From: Caldithrix sp.
GTDB taxonomy: Bacteria; Zhuqueibacterota; Zhuqueibacteria; Oceanimicrobiales; Oceanimicrobiaceae
DNA: 42,856 nt
Assembly: GCA_004356825.1 (NCBI GenBank)
Contig: SMXC01000199.1
Location: 1-42,856 of the forward strand
Reading direction: 5' to 3'
Below the pieces are notes generated by a model, which saw only the letters and a program-made list of their open reading frames with translations, was not told where the DNA came from and did not search any database. How positions within the stretch are numbered: position 1 is the first letter of the stretch; each line of letters starts with the position of its first letter. Positions 17,754-26,169 of the stretch are shown here, piece by piece. The position numbers and the translations under genes are program-made.

Positions 17754-18385
17754 TGGATCATGCTTTTCAAAAACAAATCGTTGAAGCGTTAATATTTGCA
17801 AGCGATGTCCCGATTTCAGCAAAAAAGATTGCCGATCTTGAAGAAGAGTTAGATTCGAGAAAGATCAAAAAAATAGTCGAAGAGCTTAATTCCGACTACC
17901 AAAAAAGTAAAAGAGCATTTTTTATAGCAAACGTCGCCGGCGGATTCCAATTAAATACAAGGAAGGATTTTACGCCCTGGCTTAAAAAGCTTTTCAAAGG
18001 CCGACTCAGGACGAGGTTAAGCCAGGCCAGTCTGGAATCTCTGGCGATTATTACGTTTAAGCAGCCCCTTAGCCGGGTAGAAGTAGACGCCATTCGCGGC
18101 GTAAACTCTGGCGGCGTGATTAAGAATCTCCTGGAAAGAAACTTGGTTTGTATTGCGGGGCGGTCAGAAGGTCCTGGCAAGCCGTTACTCTATGGCACAA
18201 CGAAAGAGTTTCTGCGCTATTTTGGCATCAATGATATTGCCGATTTACCTAAACCCAAGGAAATTGATGAGATTATGGGAAAATTGGATCAGGAAGAAGG
18301 AATTAGTGAAAGCATCATTGAGACTTTAACCGAAACCGAGTCCTTTGAGGACGAAAGCAATCATAAAGATGATTCGGCTCAATAA
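17753..18385 (+). CDS. scpB: Segregation and condensation protein B
   Basis: ScpB dimers bind ScpA and stabilise the SMC-kleisin complex. The 210-aa protein contains two winged-helix modules: 'IVEALIFASDVPISAKKIA' at the start, 'FFIANVAGGFQLNTRKDF', and the highly conserved 'LSQASLESLAIITFKQPLSRVEVDAIRGVNSGGVI' region (about residues 89-125), followed by 'GRSEGPGKPLLYGTTKEFL'. The acidic C terminus overlaps the start of rluB by 17 bases, so scpA, scpB and rluB form a tightly coupled operon, an arrangement common in many phyla. Confidence 0.96.
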   Translation: MDHAFQKQIVEALIFASDVPISAKKIADLEEELDSRKIKKIVEELNSDYQKSKRAFFIANVAGGFQLNTRKDFTPWLKKLFKGRLRTRLSQASLESLAIITFKQPLSRVEVDAIRGVNSGGVIKNLLERNLVCIAGRSEGPGKPLLYGTTKEFLRYFGINDIADLPKPKEIDEIMGKLDQEEGISESIIETLTETESFEDESNHKDDSAQ

Positions 18386-19076
18386 GTATTTGGCGGAGTG
18401 CGGAGTCGGCTCCCGGCGCAAATGCGACCAGTTTATTCTCGAAGGTAAAGTTTCTGTCAACGGCAGCATCGAAAACCGTCTCGGAGTCAAAATAGACGAA
18501 AACACTGACAGTGTGAAATTCGCCGACAATTTACTGAAGAAGGTTAACCGCTTTGAGTATATTCTTTTAAATAAACCAAAAGGATACGTAACCACCGCTG
18601 CTGATGAAAAAGGACGTAAGACCGTTTTAGATTTGGTGAATTCAAAAATGCGGTTGTTCCCGGTCGGTCGTTTGGATATCGATACAAACGGTCTGCTGCT
18701 TCTAACAAACGACGGAGACTTAACTTATAAATTGACCCATCCCAAGTTTGAAGTGGATAAGATTTACGATGTCAAGTTAGACCGTGATTTGAAATTAACG
18801 GACAAGAAGCAACTGGAATCCGGAATTGACCTGGAAGAAGGCAAAACCTCAAAGTGTACGATCCAATTTCAAAATCCGCAAGACAAAACTCGGGTCAAGA
18901 TGACTTTGCACCAGGGGTGGAAGCGTCAGGTACGTAGAATGTTTGATGAGTTGGATTACAAAGTTTTAATGCTGAGACGAATCAGTCTTGCTTTTTTGAA
19001 TCTCCAGGGTTTGAGGTCGGGTGCCTCACGCAGCCTGACCGTTAAAGAAATCGAGCACTTAAAGAGAGTCTGCTAA
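18369..19076 (+). CDS. rluB: 23S rRNA pseudouridine synthase, RluB family
   Basis: The 235-aa enzyme has an N-terminal S4 RNA-binding domain ('IRLNKYLAECGVGSRRKCD', residues 2-20) and the RsuA/RluB catalytic domain with 'LNKPKGYVTT' and the active-site 'GRLDIDTNGLLLLTNDG' (catalytic Asp103). 'HQGWKRQVRRMFDEL' is the usual C-terminal match. The ORF track begins at 18345, but the conserved start is the ATG at 18369 inside scpB. Members of this group modify position 2605 of 23S rRNA (RluB) or a nearby site (RluE/RluF, RsuA); neighbourhood with scpAB favours RluB. The stop overlaps the next ATG by one base. Confidence 0.9.
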   Translation: MIRLNKYLAECGVGSRRKCDQFILEGKVSVNGSIENRLGVKIDENTDSVKFADNLLKKVNRFEYILLNKPKGYVTTAADEKGRKTVLDLVNSKMRLFPVGRLDIDTNGLLLLTNDGDLTYKLTHPKFEVDKIYDVKLDRDLKLTDKKQLESGIDLEEGKTSKCTIQFQNPQDKTRVKMTLHQGWKRQVRRMFDELDYKVLMLRRISLAFLNLQGLRSGASRSLTVKEIEHLKRVC

Positions 19077-20785
19077 TGGATATTAATGGCAAAAGAGTAA
19101 TGGTGCTCGGCGGTTGGGGATTAGTAGGATTTGCTATTTGCCGAGACATTTTGAAAGAAGAACCCGGTGAGCTTATCGTCCATTCTTTAAACGAATGGGA
19201 AGCAAAAGAGGCTTCTGAGAAACTAAGAAAAAACAGCTCCGCCAATTCAAAAATAACACCGAATTGGGGCAATATGTTCGTGCGGGATGCCATGCAAGGG
19301 TTGAGCCGCGCAGAAATCTTAGAGAATTCCGAATATCGTGCATGGTTGATTGAAGACGGTTTGGATGATTTGACCGAGGAAGTACTACAACGATCTTATC
19401 TTTTCCAGGTCGTAAGTAGCGTCCGTCCGGATATTTTAATTGACTGCGTTAATTCGGCAACTGCAGTCGCTTACCAGGACATCTTTACGGGCTACTACAA
19501 TTTAAAGGGCGAGTTGAAAAAATTTAAAGAAGAAAAGGTTTATTCTGACACGCTTGTTTCCGAAGTTGAGAAAATTCTGTGCACGCTTTACATACCGCAG
19601 CTAATCCGGCATGTGCAGATTCTGTACGAGGCCATGCGACGCTCGAAAACCGGATTCTACTTCAAAATCGGAACGAGCGGTACCGGTGGGATGGGTTTAA
19701 ATATCCCTTATACCCATTCTGAAGAGAAGCCATCCCGGACTTTGTTAAGTAAATCTTCCGTAGCCGGTGCCCATAGTTTGCTATTATTTCTCATGGCACG
19801 CACACCGGATGCACCCATTACAAAAGAAATTAAACCAACAGCTGCAATTGCCTGGAAAAAAATTGCTTACGGTGAAATTAAAAAGGACAATCAGAGTGTG
19901 GAACTATATGATTGTCCGCCTGAGAATGCCCTCAAGTTAGACGGGCACCTCGATAAAAATGAACCACGAAATTGGGTAAAACTCGACGACAAAGTTCTCA
20001 AATCAGTCTACGTTGATACGGGTGAAAACGGCACTTTTTCATACGGTGAGTTTGCCGCAATTTCTTCTTCGGGACAGATGGAACTTGTGACTCCTGAAGA
20101 GATTGCCAAAAGCGTCGTCTATGAAATCAAAGGCGGTAACACCGGGCATGACGTCATTAATGCCTTGGATAATGCTACTATGGGGCCTACGTATCGCGCC
20201 GGCCTTATGCGCCAACATGCTCTGAGCAAAATGCAGAAATTGATGGCGGAAAATAACTGCGACAGCATAGCTTTTGAACTCTTGGGACCACCGCGCTTAA
20301 GCAAACTTTTGTATGAGGCCCATTTATTTAAAAAAGTTTGCGGCAGCATGCAAAAATTACGTGACACTGATGCCGAAATAGTATCATGTCAGCTCGAAGA
20401 TTTGATATCAAATGACGAGGAACTGAGGTCGTCCATTTTATCAATTGGTATTCCAATTCTTTTGAAGGACGGAAAAAATTTACTGCGCGGGCCAACTATC
20501 AAAATTCCCGCGTACCGGGGAGAGAATAAATTCACGATTAATCCGGAAGCGATTGATACTTGGGCAAAGGATGGCTGGGTTGACTTAAGGCTCAGCAACG
20601 TCATTCAATGGCAGAAGAGAATGAATCAAATTTTTGATGAAATCGAATCCGTTCCGGCGGATGACACGAGCTCCCAATTTATTAGAGATCGTACTTACTG
20701 GCTTGAAGATGACGAGATAGATATTGGCAAGGTCGTAGGATGGATTTTCTCTCATGAAGAGCAGGGGTTGAGGATGAAAGACTAA
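19076..20785 (+). CDS. Large Rossmann-fold protein of unknown function
   Basis: The 569-aa product opens with a dinucleotide-binding fold ('KRVMVLGGWGLVGFAICRDIL', GGxGxVG at residues 12-18) and carries a later stretch 'FYFKIGTSGTGGMGLNIPYT' and 'TLLSKSSVAGAHSLLLFLMA' resembling the substrate side of extended short-chain dehydrogenases. No YxxxK in the usual place is obvious. About 200 more residues follow with no motif I recognise. It is coupled to rluB (TAATG overlap) and followed 14 bases later by cmk, inside an otherwise housekeeping operon. I do not know its function; an NAD(P)-dependent oxidoreductase or epimerase is possible. Confidence 0.7.
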   Translation: MDINGKRVMVLGGWGLVGFAICRDILKEEPGELIVHSLNEWEAKEASEKLRKNSSANSKITPNWGNMFVRDAMQGLSRAEILENSEYRAWLIEDGLDDLTEEVLQRSYLFQVVSSVRPDILIDCVNSATAVAYQDIFTGYYNLKGELKKFKEEKVYSDTLVSEVEKILCTLYIPQLIRHVQILYEAMRRSKTGFYFKIGTSGTGGMGLNIPYTHSEEKPSRTLLSKSSVAGAHSLLLFLMARTPDAPITKEIKPTAAIAWKKIAYGEIKKDNQSVELYDCPPENALKLDGHLDKNEPRNWVKLDDKVLKSVYVDTGENGTFSYGEFAAISSSGQMELVTPEEIAKSVVYEIKGGNTGHDVINALDNATMGPTYRAGLMRQHALSKMQKLMAENNCDSIAFELLGPPRLSKLLYEAHLFKKVCGSMQKLRDTDAEIVSCQLEDLISNDEELRSSILSIGIPILLKDGKNLLRGPTIKIPAYRGENKFTINPEAIDTWAKDGWVDLRLSNVIQWQKRMNQIFDEIESVPADDTSSQFIRDRTYWLEDDEIDIGKVVGWIFSHEEQGLRMKD

Positions 20786-20799
20786 GTGAGATGCGTTAG

Positions 20800-21474
20800 T
20801 TGAAAAAAAAAATAGTTATTGCGATTGATGGGCCAGCGGGGTCGGGGAAGAGTACGATTGCAAGACTGGTTGCGAAAAAACTAAAAATATTATATATTGA
20901 TTCCGGGGCAATTTACAGAGCCTATACACTGCAATATTTGCGAGAAGAAATTAACCTCGAGGAGCAGGAAACCCTGGTTGAGTTTCTGGAACGAACGACA
21001 GTTAATCTGGAAAGCGGAAAAAATGGTGCACTCATTTTTGTAAATAGAGAGAACGTCACAAAAGAAATTCGATCGCTAGAAGTTACGGCAAATGTTTCTT
21101 TGATTTCCGAAAATAAGAATATTCGTGAGGTTGTCACCAAGAAATTAAGAAGTGAGGCCGAACATAATTCTTTAGTGATGGATGGCAGAGATATCGGCAC
21201 AGTGGTTTTTCCAGATGCGGCACTAAAAATTTTCTTAACAGCTTCGATCGAAGAACGTGCCCGGCGTAGAAAGGATGATTTAAAATCAGCAGGCGTTGAA
21301 ACTGATTTGGAAAAAATTAAAAACGATATTCAAAGAAGAGATAAACATGATTCTGAGCGCTATCTCGCGCCATTGCAGAAGCCGGATGATGCCATTCTCT
21401 TAGATACAACGAATTTAGCAATTGACGAATGTGTTGATTTTATCATAGAAAAGACTTTAGAAAAAAGTGTTTAA
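20800..21474 (+). CDS. cmk: Cytidylate kinase
   Basis: Cmk phosphorylates CMP and dCMP. The 224-aa protein starts at TTG (20800; 'TTG AAA AAA AAA') and shows the P-loop 'AIDGPAGSGKSTIARLVAKKL', 'YIDSGAIYRAYTLQYL', the signature 'VMDGRDIGTVVFPDA', and the lid region 'ERARRRKDDLKSAG' and 'RRDKHDSERYLAPL'. The usual 'DTGAMYR' reads 'DSGAIYR'. It precedes rpsA by 116 bases, the widely conserved cmk-rpsA order. Confidence 0.95.
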   Translation: MKKKIVIAIDGPAGSGKSTIARLVAKKLKILYIDSGAIYRAYTLQYLREEINLEEQETLVEFLERTTVNLESGKNGALIFVNRENVTKEIRSLEVTANVSLISENKNIREVVTKKLRSEAEHNSLVMDGRDIGTVVFPDAALKIFLTASIEERARRRKDDLKSAGVETDLEKIKNDIQRRDKHDSERYLAPLQKPDDAILLDTTNLAIDECVDFIIEKTLEKSV

Positions 21475-21590
21475 GTATTTGGGTGTTCAAGTGTTTAAGA
21501 TGTTGACTCAATCGGAGATTTCAGGGTTACGTGAACACCAACCAACTTTGGTTATAGGCAAAAACAAAATACATAAGGAGGTACGTTTTC

Positions 21591-23672
21591 ATGTCAACTA
21601 ACACGGATCAATTTCCTGAAAAGGAAAACGAATCAAACCAAATGGAAGGAGGAGATACCGCGGTAGCGGAAAAGGTCGAAGACAATAAGACATCAGCTGA
21701 TTCTGAAAAATCTGCTGAGAAAATTTATACTTTTGAGGAGCTTGCGGATGAGCAAGAATACCCGGAAGATGAATTTAACGAAATGGTGGATCTCTACGAG
21801 CAAACACTCTCTGATTTTGTTGAAGGAGAAATGGTCGTTGGTAAGGTCCTTGCAGTCAACGATAAAGACGTGTGTGTGGATATTGGTTTTAAATCCGAAG
21901 GTATAATTCCAATCGAAGAATTTAACGATCCGAAAGCAATCCAGATTGGAGATGATATCGAGGTATTCCTTGACAATGTTGAAAATCAGGATGGTCAACT
22001 TGTCCTTTCCAAAAAGAAAGCCGATTTTCTACGAGTGTGGGAAAAAATTATCCAGTGTCATGAGGAAGATGAAATCCTTGAAGGCACTTGCATGCGTAGA
22101 ATTAAAGGCGGAATCGTGGTCGACTTGATGGGAGTTGACGCTTTTCTCCCAGGCTCTCAAATAGATGTAAAGCCAATTCGAGATTTTGATGCGATAATTG
22201 GCAAAACAATGGATTTTAAAATAGTTAAAGTCAACGAGCTCCGCAAAAATATCGTGGTTTCGCACCGGGCCCTGGTCGAAGAAGGCATGAAGGAGCAGCG
22301 CGCTCAGATCCTTGAAAATCTTGAGAAAGGACAGGTACTTGAAGGCACGGTTAAAAACATTACTGACTTCGGTGTCTTTATTGACCTGGGCGGAGTTGAT
22401 GGGCTACTCCACATTAACGATCTTGCCTGGGGTCGCGTAAGTCATCCTTCCGAAGTCGTTGCACTTGATGAACAAATAAGTATCCAGATTTTGGATTTTA
22501 ATGAAGAGAAAAACCGGATTTCTTTGGGATTGAAACAGCTTCTGCCTCATCCCTGGGATAATGTAAAAGATAAATATAACGAAGGCGATGTTATCAAGGG
22601 AAAAGTTGTGAATATTTCCGATTACGGTTCATTTATCGAGTTGGAAAAAGGAGTGGAAGGCTTAATTCACATTTCGGAGATGTCTTGGACGCAGCATATT
22701 AAACACCCTTCCAAAATTCTTTCTTTGGGTGAAACCGTCGAAGCCAAAATACTTAAGCTCGATTTCGAAGGCCGTAAGATTTCCTTAGGACTGAAGCAGC
22801 TTGAGCCTGATCCCTGGACTGATATTGACGTGAAGTATCCGGTTGCATCGAAGCAGAAAGGAATCGTTCGGAATTTAACCAATTTTGGCGCGTTCGTTGA
22901 GTTGGAAGAGGGGATAGACGGGCTGATTCATATTTCTGATCTTTCCTGGACAAAAAAGGTTAGGCATCCGGGCGAGGTGGTCAAGAAAGGTGACGAAGTC
23001 GAAGTCATGGTTCTAAAAATGGACAAAGATAATCGCAGAATTTCCCTCGGTTATAAACAGACAATGGAAAATCCGTGGGATAATTTTGAAAAAGCTTATA
23101 AGCTGGAGACATTAACCAAAGCCAAAATTGTACGCATGATTGAAAAAGGCGTTATTGTTGAGTTGCCGGAAATTGTTGATGGCTTTGTACCTCTATCGCA
23201 ATTAAAGAAAGAAGGGATTCAAAAGCCCTCTGATGCATATCAAGTTGATGATGAATTAGAGCTTTTTGTAATCGAATTCAACAAAGAGAACAAAAAAATT
23301 ATCCTGTCCGAAAAACATGCTGCGAAAGGTGAAGAAGGCAAACCCGAGCTTGCTATCGATGACAAAGAGGCAATCGCCGAATTTGAAAAGGAGGTTTTCA
23401 CAACTAAGCCAGTCGACGGAAAGAAGAAATATAAAGCAAAGCCTAGCCATGTAGGAGATGATAAAGCAGAGACAACAGAAGTTTTGGTTGAAACTCCGGA
23501 AGAAGTACCGGAAACAGCTGAAGAAACAAAAGCTGAGGCTTCGGAACAGGCCGTAGAGGCTGCGGATGAAGCAACGTCCGATGAGGCTGAATCTACCAAG
23601 GACGAAGCGGAAGCAAAGGCAGCGGCGAAATCCGCTGACTCAAAGAAAAAAGATTCAGAAGAAACGGATTAA
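21591..23672 (+). CDS. rpsA: 30S ribosomal protein S1, six S1 domains
   Basis: S1 unfolds and delivers mRNA to the 30S subunit. The 693-aa product has an acidic N-terminal extension (about 1-75), then six S1 OB-fold repeats beginning near residues 78, 163, 250, 335, 422 and 508, for example 'EGTVKNITDFGVFIDLGGVDG' and 'KGIVRNLTNFGAFVELEEGIDG'. The last 100 residues are a low-complexity Glu/Ala/Lys tail with lysine-rich patches, longer than in E. coli S1 (557 aa). A strong AAGGAGGT (21575-21582) lies eight bases before the ATG, consistent with high expression. The cmk-rpsA context supports the call. Confidence 0.95.
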   Translation: MSTNTDQFPEKENESNQMEGGDTAVAEKVEDNKTSADSEKSAEKIYTFEELADEQEYPEDEFNEMVDLYEQTLSDFVEGEMVVGKVLAVNDKDVCVDIGFKSEGIIPIEEFNDPKAIQIGDDIEVFLDNVENQDGQLVLSKKKADFLRVWEKIIQCHEEDEILEGTCMRRIKGGIVVDLMGVDAFLPGSQIDVKPIRDFDAIIGKTMDFKIVKVNELRKNIVVSHRALVEEGMKEQRAQILENLEKGQVLEGTVKNITDFGVFIDLGGVDGLLHINDLAWGRVSHPSEVVALDEQISIQILDFNEEKNRISLGLKQLLPHPWDNVKDKYNEGDVIKGKVVNISDYGSFIELEKGVEGLIHISEMSWTQHIKHPSKILSLGETVEAKILKLDFEGRKISLGLKQLEPDPWTDIDVKYPVASKQKGIVRNLTNFGAFVELEEGIDGLIHISDLSWTKKVRHPGEVVKKGDEVEVMVLKMDKDNRRISLGYKQTMENPWDNFEKAYKLETLTKAKIVRMIEKGVIVELPEIVDGFVPLSQLKKEGIQKPSDAYQVDDELELFVIEFNKENKKIILSEKHAAKGEEGKPELAIDDKEAIAEFEKEVFTTKPVDGKKKYKAKPSHVGDDKAETTEVLVETPEEVPETAEETKAEASEQAVEAADEATSDEAESTKDEAEAKAAAKSADSKKKDSEETD

Positions 23673-23720
23673 CTTGGAAATAAATGCTAGCGCATTTGGC
23701 ACTGAAATAAGGAAATTGCA

Positions 23721-24050
23721 ATGTGGGCAGTTAAATGGTTTTTGGCCGTTATCCTGATTTTGATGGTTTTCGGATTTGCACTCCAAAATAATGATGTCAA
23801 CCAGAAAGTAACGGTAAGCTTCGTAACCTGGCAGTACAACGCTGTACCGTTATGGCTGGTGATTTATGCCTCTTTCGGGTTCGGGGTTTTATTCTGGCTG
23901 GTCGTTTCTGTGTTCCAGGTTCTGCAATTTAAAAGTGACATTCGCCGTCTGAATAAAAGCCAAAACGAATTGCAGATCGAGCTGGATAATCTCAGGAATC
24001 TTCCTATTGGGGAGGATGACACCGGTTTTAATATCAATGAAGAAACATAG
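23721..24050 (+). CDS. lapA: LapA-family (DUF1049) inner-membrane protein
   Basis: The 109-aa protein has two membrane helices ('FLAVILILMVFGFALQNN' and 'WLVIYASFGFGVLFWLVVSVF') separated by a short loop 'VTVSFVTWQYNAVPLW', followed by a cytoplasmic coiled-coil ('SDIRRLNKSQNELQIELDNL'). This is the DUF1049/LapA pattern: LapA helps LapB control lipopolysaccharide synthesis in E. coli. AAGGA lies eight bases before the ATG. The lapB-like gene follows ten bases later, which strengthens the assignment. Confidence 0.85.
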   Translation: MWAVKWFLAVILILMVFGFALQNNDVNQKVTVSFVTWQYNAVPLWLVIYASFGFGVLFWLVVSVFQVLQFKSDIRRLNKSQNELQIELDNLRNLPIGEDDTGFNINEET

Positions 24051-24059
24051 TCGTCTAAA

Positions 24060-25208
24060 ATGGATTTTACGGTAATTCTAATTTTTGTTGTTTTGAGCGC
24101 TATTACGGCGCTGATGATAATGTTTGTTTTCAGAAAGCGGCCAGCTGCTGGTCCTGAGGATGCATCTTTGGATTATGCTGAAGGCCTGAATTTACTTTTG
24201 GCAGGCGACACGGAAAAAGCTTTGAATAAATTAAAAGATGCCGTTACAAAGGATAGCCAAAATATTGACGCTTACTTAAAAATTGGTGATATTCTTCGGG
24301 AAACGGGTCAATTCGATCGCGCTGTAAATGTCCACAAGTATTTGACGGTTCGAACTACACTTACTGCGAAACAGAAGAGCGAAATCTATCGAAGCTTGGT
24401 AATCGATTATCAGGCTGCACAGGAATTCGATAAAGCATTTGATGTATTAAGCAAAATTATTTCTGAGGACAAGAGTAACACTTGGGCTCATGAAATGAAG
24501 TTAAAGCTTTACGAGCAAAAAGAAGAATGGGAGAATGCTTTTCAGGCTTACAAAAATCTCAAAAAAGTAAGTAAAGAATTTAAAAACGGTAGATTGGCGC
24601 TTTACAAAGTTCAGGAAGGGCTGCAGTTGAGTGAGAACGGCAAAGAAAAAGATGCTCAAGTTCGATTTCGCGATGCTATTAAAATTGATTCCGAAAGCCC
24701 GCCTGCTTATATTTATCTTGCCGACTCTTATCGAAATGAAGATCGAAAAGAAGATGCGCTTAAGGTCTTAAAGCAATTCGTGGAAAAGATACCTTCACAA
24801 TCTTTTCTTGCGTTTGAACTTATAAAAGAGTTACTCTATGAGGGTGGCGTGTATGGTGAAATCGAAAATTTTTATATGGAGATAATCGATAGCCAGCCGG
24901 ATAACTATGAAGCTAAATTAGCGCTAGCAGAAAATTATGAGAAAAAGGGTGAAATTGAAAAAGCCGTTAATCTTTGCGCGAATATACTGGAAAGCGATCC
25001 CCCAAATAAAGCAGCGAAAAAATATTTGATCCGGCTTTATCATCATACCGGGCAAAAAGATGAAGCTTTGAATTTAGCCTTAGAGATAATTGAGGCATCC
25101 TCAAAGCATAAGGAGAGGTTCAGGTGCAGTAAGTGTCGGCATGAATCTGACAAGCCGTTTTGGAGATGCCCCGGCTGTTCTGAGTGGGAGACGGCAATTC
25201 AAAATTAG
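24060..25208 (+). CDS. lapB: LapB/YciM-like TPR protein with C-terminal rubredoxin-type metal site
   Basis: The 382-aa product has an N-terminal membrane anchor ('FTVILIFVVLSAITALMIMF'), at least seven TPR-like helix pairs (e.g. 'YAEGLNLLLAGDTEKALNKLKDA', residues about 40-62), and a C-terminal pair of CxxC motifs, 'FRCSKCRHESDKPFWRCPGC', that forms a rubredoxin-like domain packed against the TPRs in E. coli LapB. LapB regulates lipopolysaccharide level by directing LpxC to FtsH. Length, anchor, TPRs and metal site all match. It suggests an outer membrane with LPS-like lipid and that LpxC turnover control exists here (inference). Confidence 0.9.
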   Translation: MDFTVILIFVVLSAITALMIMFVFRKRPAAGPEDASLDYAEGLNLLLAGDTEKALNKLKDAVTKDSQNIDAYLKIGDILRETGQFDRAVNVHKYLTVRTTLTAKQKSEIYRSLVIDYQAAQEFDKAFDVLSKIISEDKSNTWAHEMKLKLYEQKEEWENAFQAYKNLKKVSKEFKNGRLALYKVQEGLQLSENGKEKDAQVRFRDAIKIDSESPPAYIYLADSYRNEDRKEDALKVLKQFVEKIPSQSFLAFELIKELLYEGGVYGEIENFYMEIIDSQPDNYEAKLALAENYEKKGEIEKAVNLCANILESDPPNKAAKKYLIRLYHHTGQKDEALNLALEIIEASSKHKERFRCSKCRHESDKPFWRCPGCSEWETAIQN

Positions 25209-25355
25209 AATTATTAGGCTAGCCAGGAATTAAATTCTTTGACTCAAAGTTTAAGCAAATTGCAACTGACTATGAATCTCGAAGTCTTAGGTTAATTGAG
25301 TCGAGCCGCACCGCACTATTTGCCTTGATACTTATTTTGAGGCTGTGCAATTTCT

Positions 25356-26153
25356 ATGAAAAACGCACTTACTATTCTTCTATTCCCTCTACTTTTTGCA
25401 AACCCTCTGTTTGCGCAAAAAACTGAATTCGATTTAAATCGGACTCTGAAGTCTGATAAACCCGCTGAAATCAAACACAAGGTGGCAACATTTGTTAATG
25501 AGAATAAAGGCACGCCTCTGGCTCTTTATTTGGAAGCGCTTACCGAACCTAAGGCGCAACAAGCGGTTGATAAATATATAGAGCTTTTAACAAAGTTTCC
25601 AGATTCTTTACAGGCAGAGGATGCAACATTTAGAATCGGCCAGTATTATTTTTCCCGGGGATTATATATTGCTGCCAGAAAATATTTTTTGGGACTTGTT
25701 GAAAAGTACACTCAATCAGAATATGCAGATGATGCAATGTATTTAGCGGTCGCCTGCCTGATGGCGTCGAGAAAGTATGAATCCGCGAATACTGAATTGC
25801 TCAAGTTTTTAAGTAAGCATCCTGGATCGCCATTTGCCAAACTAGCGAAAAAAGACCTTAAGGAAATTAAATCGACCACAAACGGAAAATATGCTAAATT
25901 AAAGCCACGAGATTCAAAGGGTCGTTTCACTTTGCAAATCGGTGCGTTTTCGAAAATTAATAATGCTTTAAATTTCCGTACTAATTTTTCTAAATTAGGA
26001 GTTTCAACAAAGATTCGCGAGAAGAAACGAAACGGAGCCACCATTTACACGGTGACTGTCGGCTCATTTGATAACCGGGAATCCGCCGAGAAGTTTGGCA
26101 ACAGGTTCCAAAAACGGTATGCTGTGCCGTACCGCATCGTGAGTAAGAATTAA
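25356..26153 (+). CDS. Exported TPR/SPOR-domain protein
   Basis: The 265-aa protein has a signal peptide ('LTILLFPLLFANPLFAQ', cleavage near residue 21), TolA-binding/YbgF-like tetratricopeptide helices ('YFSRGLYIAARKYFLGLVEKY', 'SEYADDAMYLAVACLMASRKY'), and a C-terminal SPOR domain from about residue 190 ('FTLQIGAFSKINNALNF' and 'YTVTVGSFDNRESAEKF'). SPOR domains bind denuded glycan strands at the division septum. It is periplasmic or lipid-side facing in an outer-membrane organism. Together with the downstream amidase it suggests a small cell-wall module with moeA between them. Confidence 0.87.
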   Translation: MKNALTILLFPLLFANPLFAQKTEFDLNRTLKSDKPAEIKHKVATFVNENKGTPLALYLEALTEPKAQQAVDKYIELLTKFPDSLQAEDATFRIGQYYFSRGLYIAARKYFLGLVEKYTQSEYADDAMYLAVACLMASRKYESANTELLKFLSKHPGSPFAKLAKKDLKEIKSTTNGKYAKLKPRDSKGRFTLQIGAFSKINNALNFRTNFSKLGVSTKIREKKRNGATIYTVTVGSFDNRESAEKFGNRFQKRYAVPYRIVSKN

Positions 26154-26169
26154 CCCCGATTCTATTGCT

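Noticed and set aside
23240-23599. 119-aa Ser/Ala-rich minus-strand ORF opposite the rpsA tail
   Set aside because: Complement of the low-complexity Glu/Ala coding region; composition artefact.
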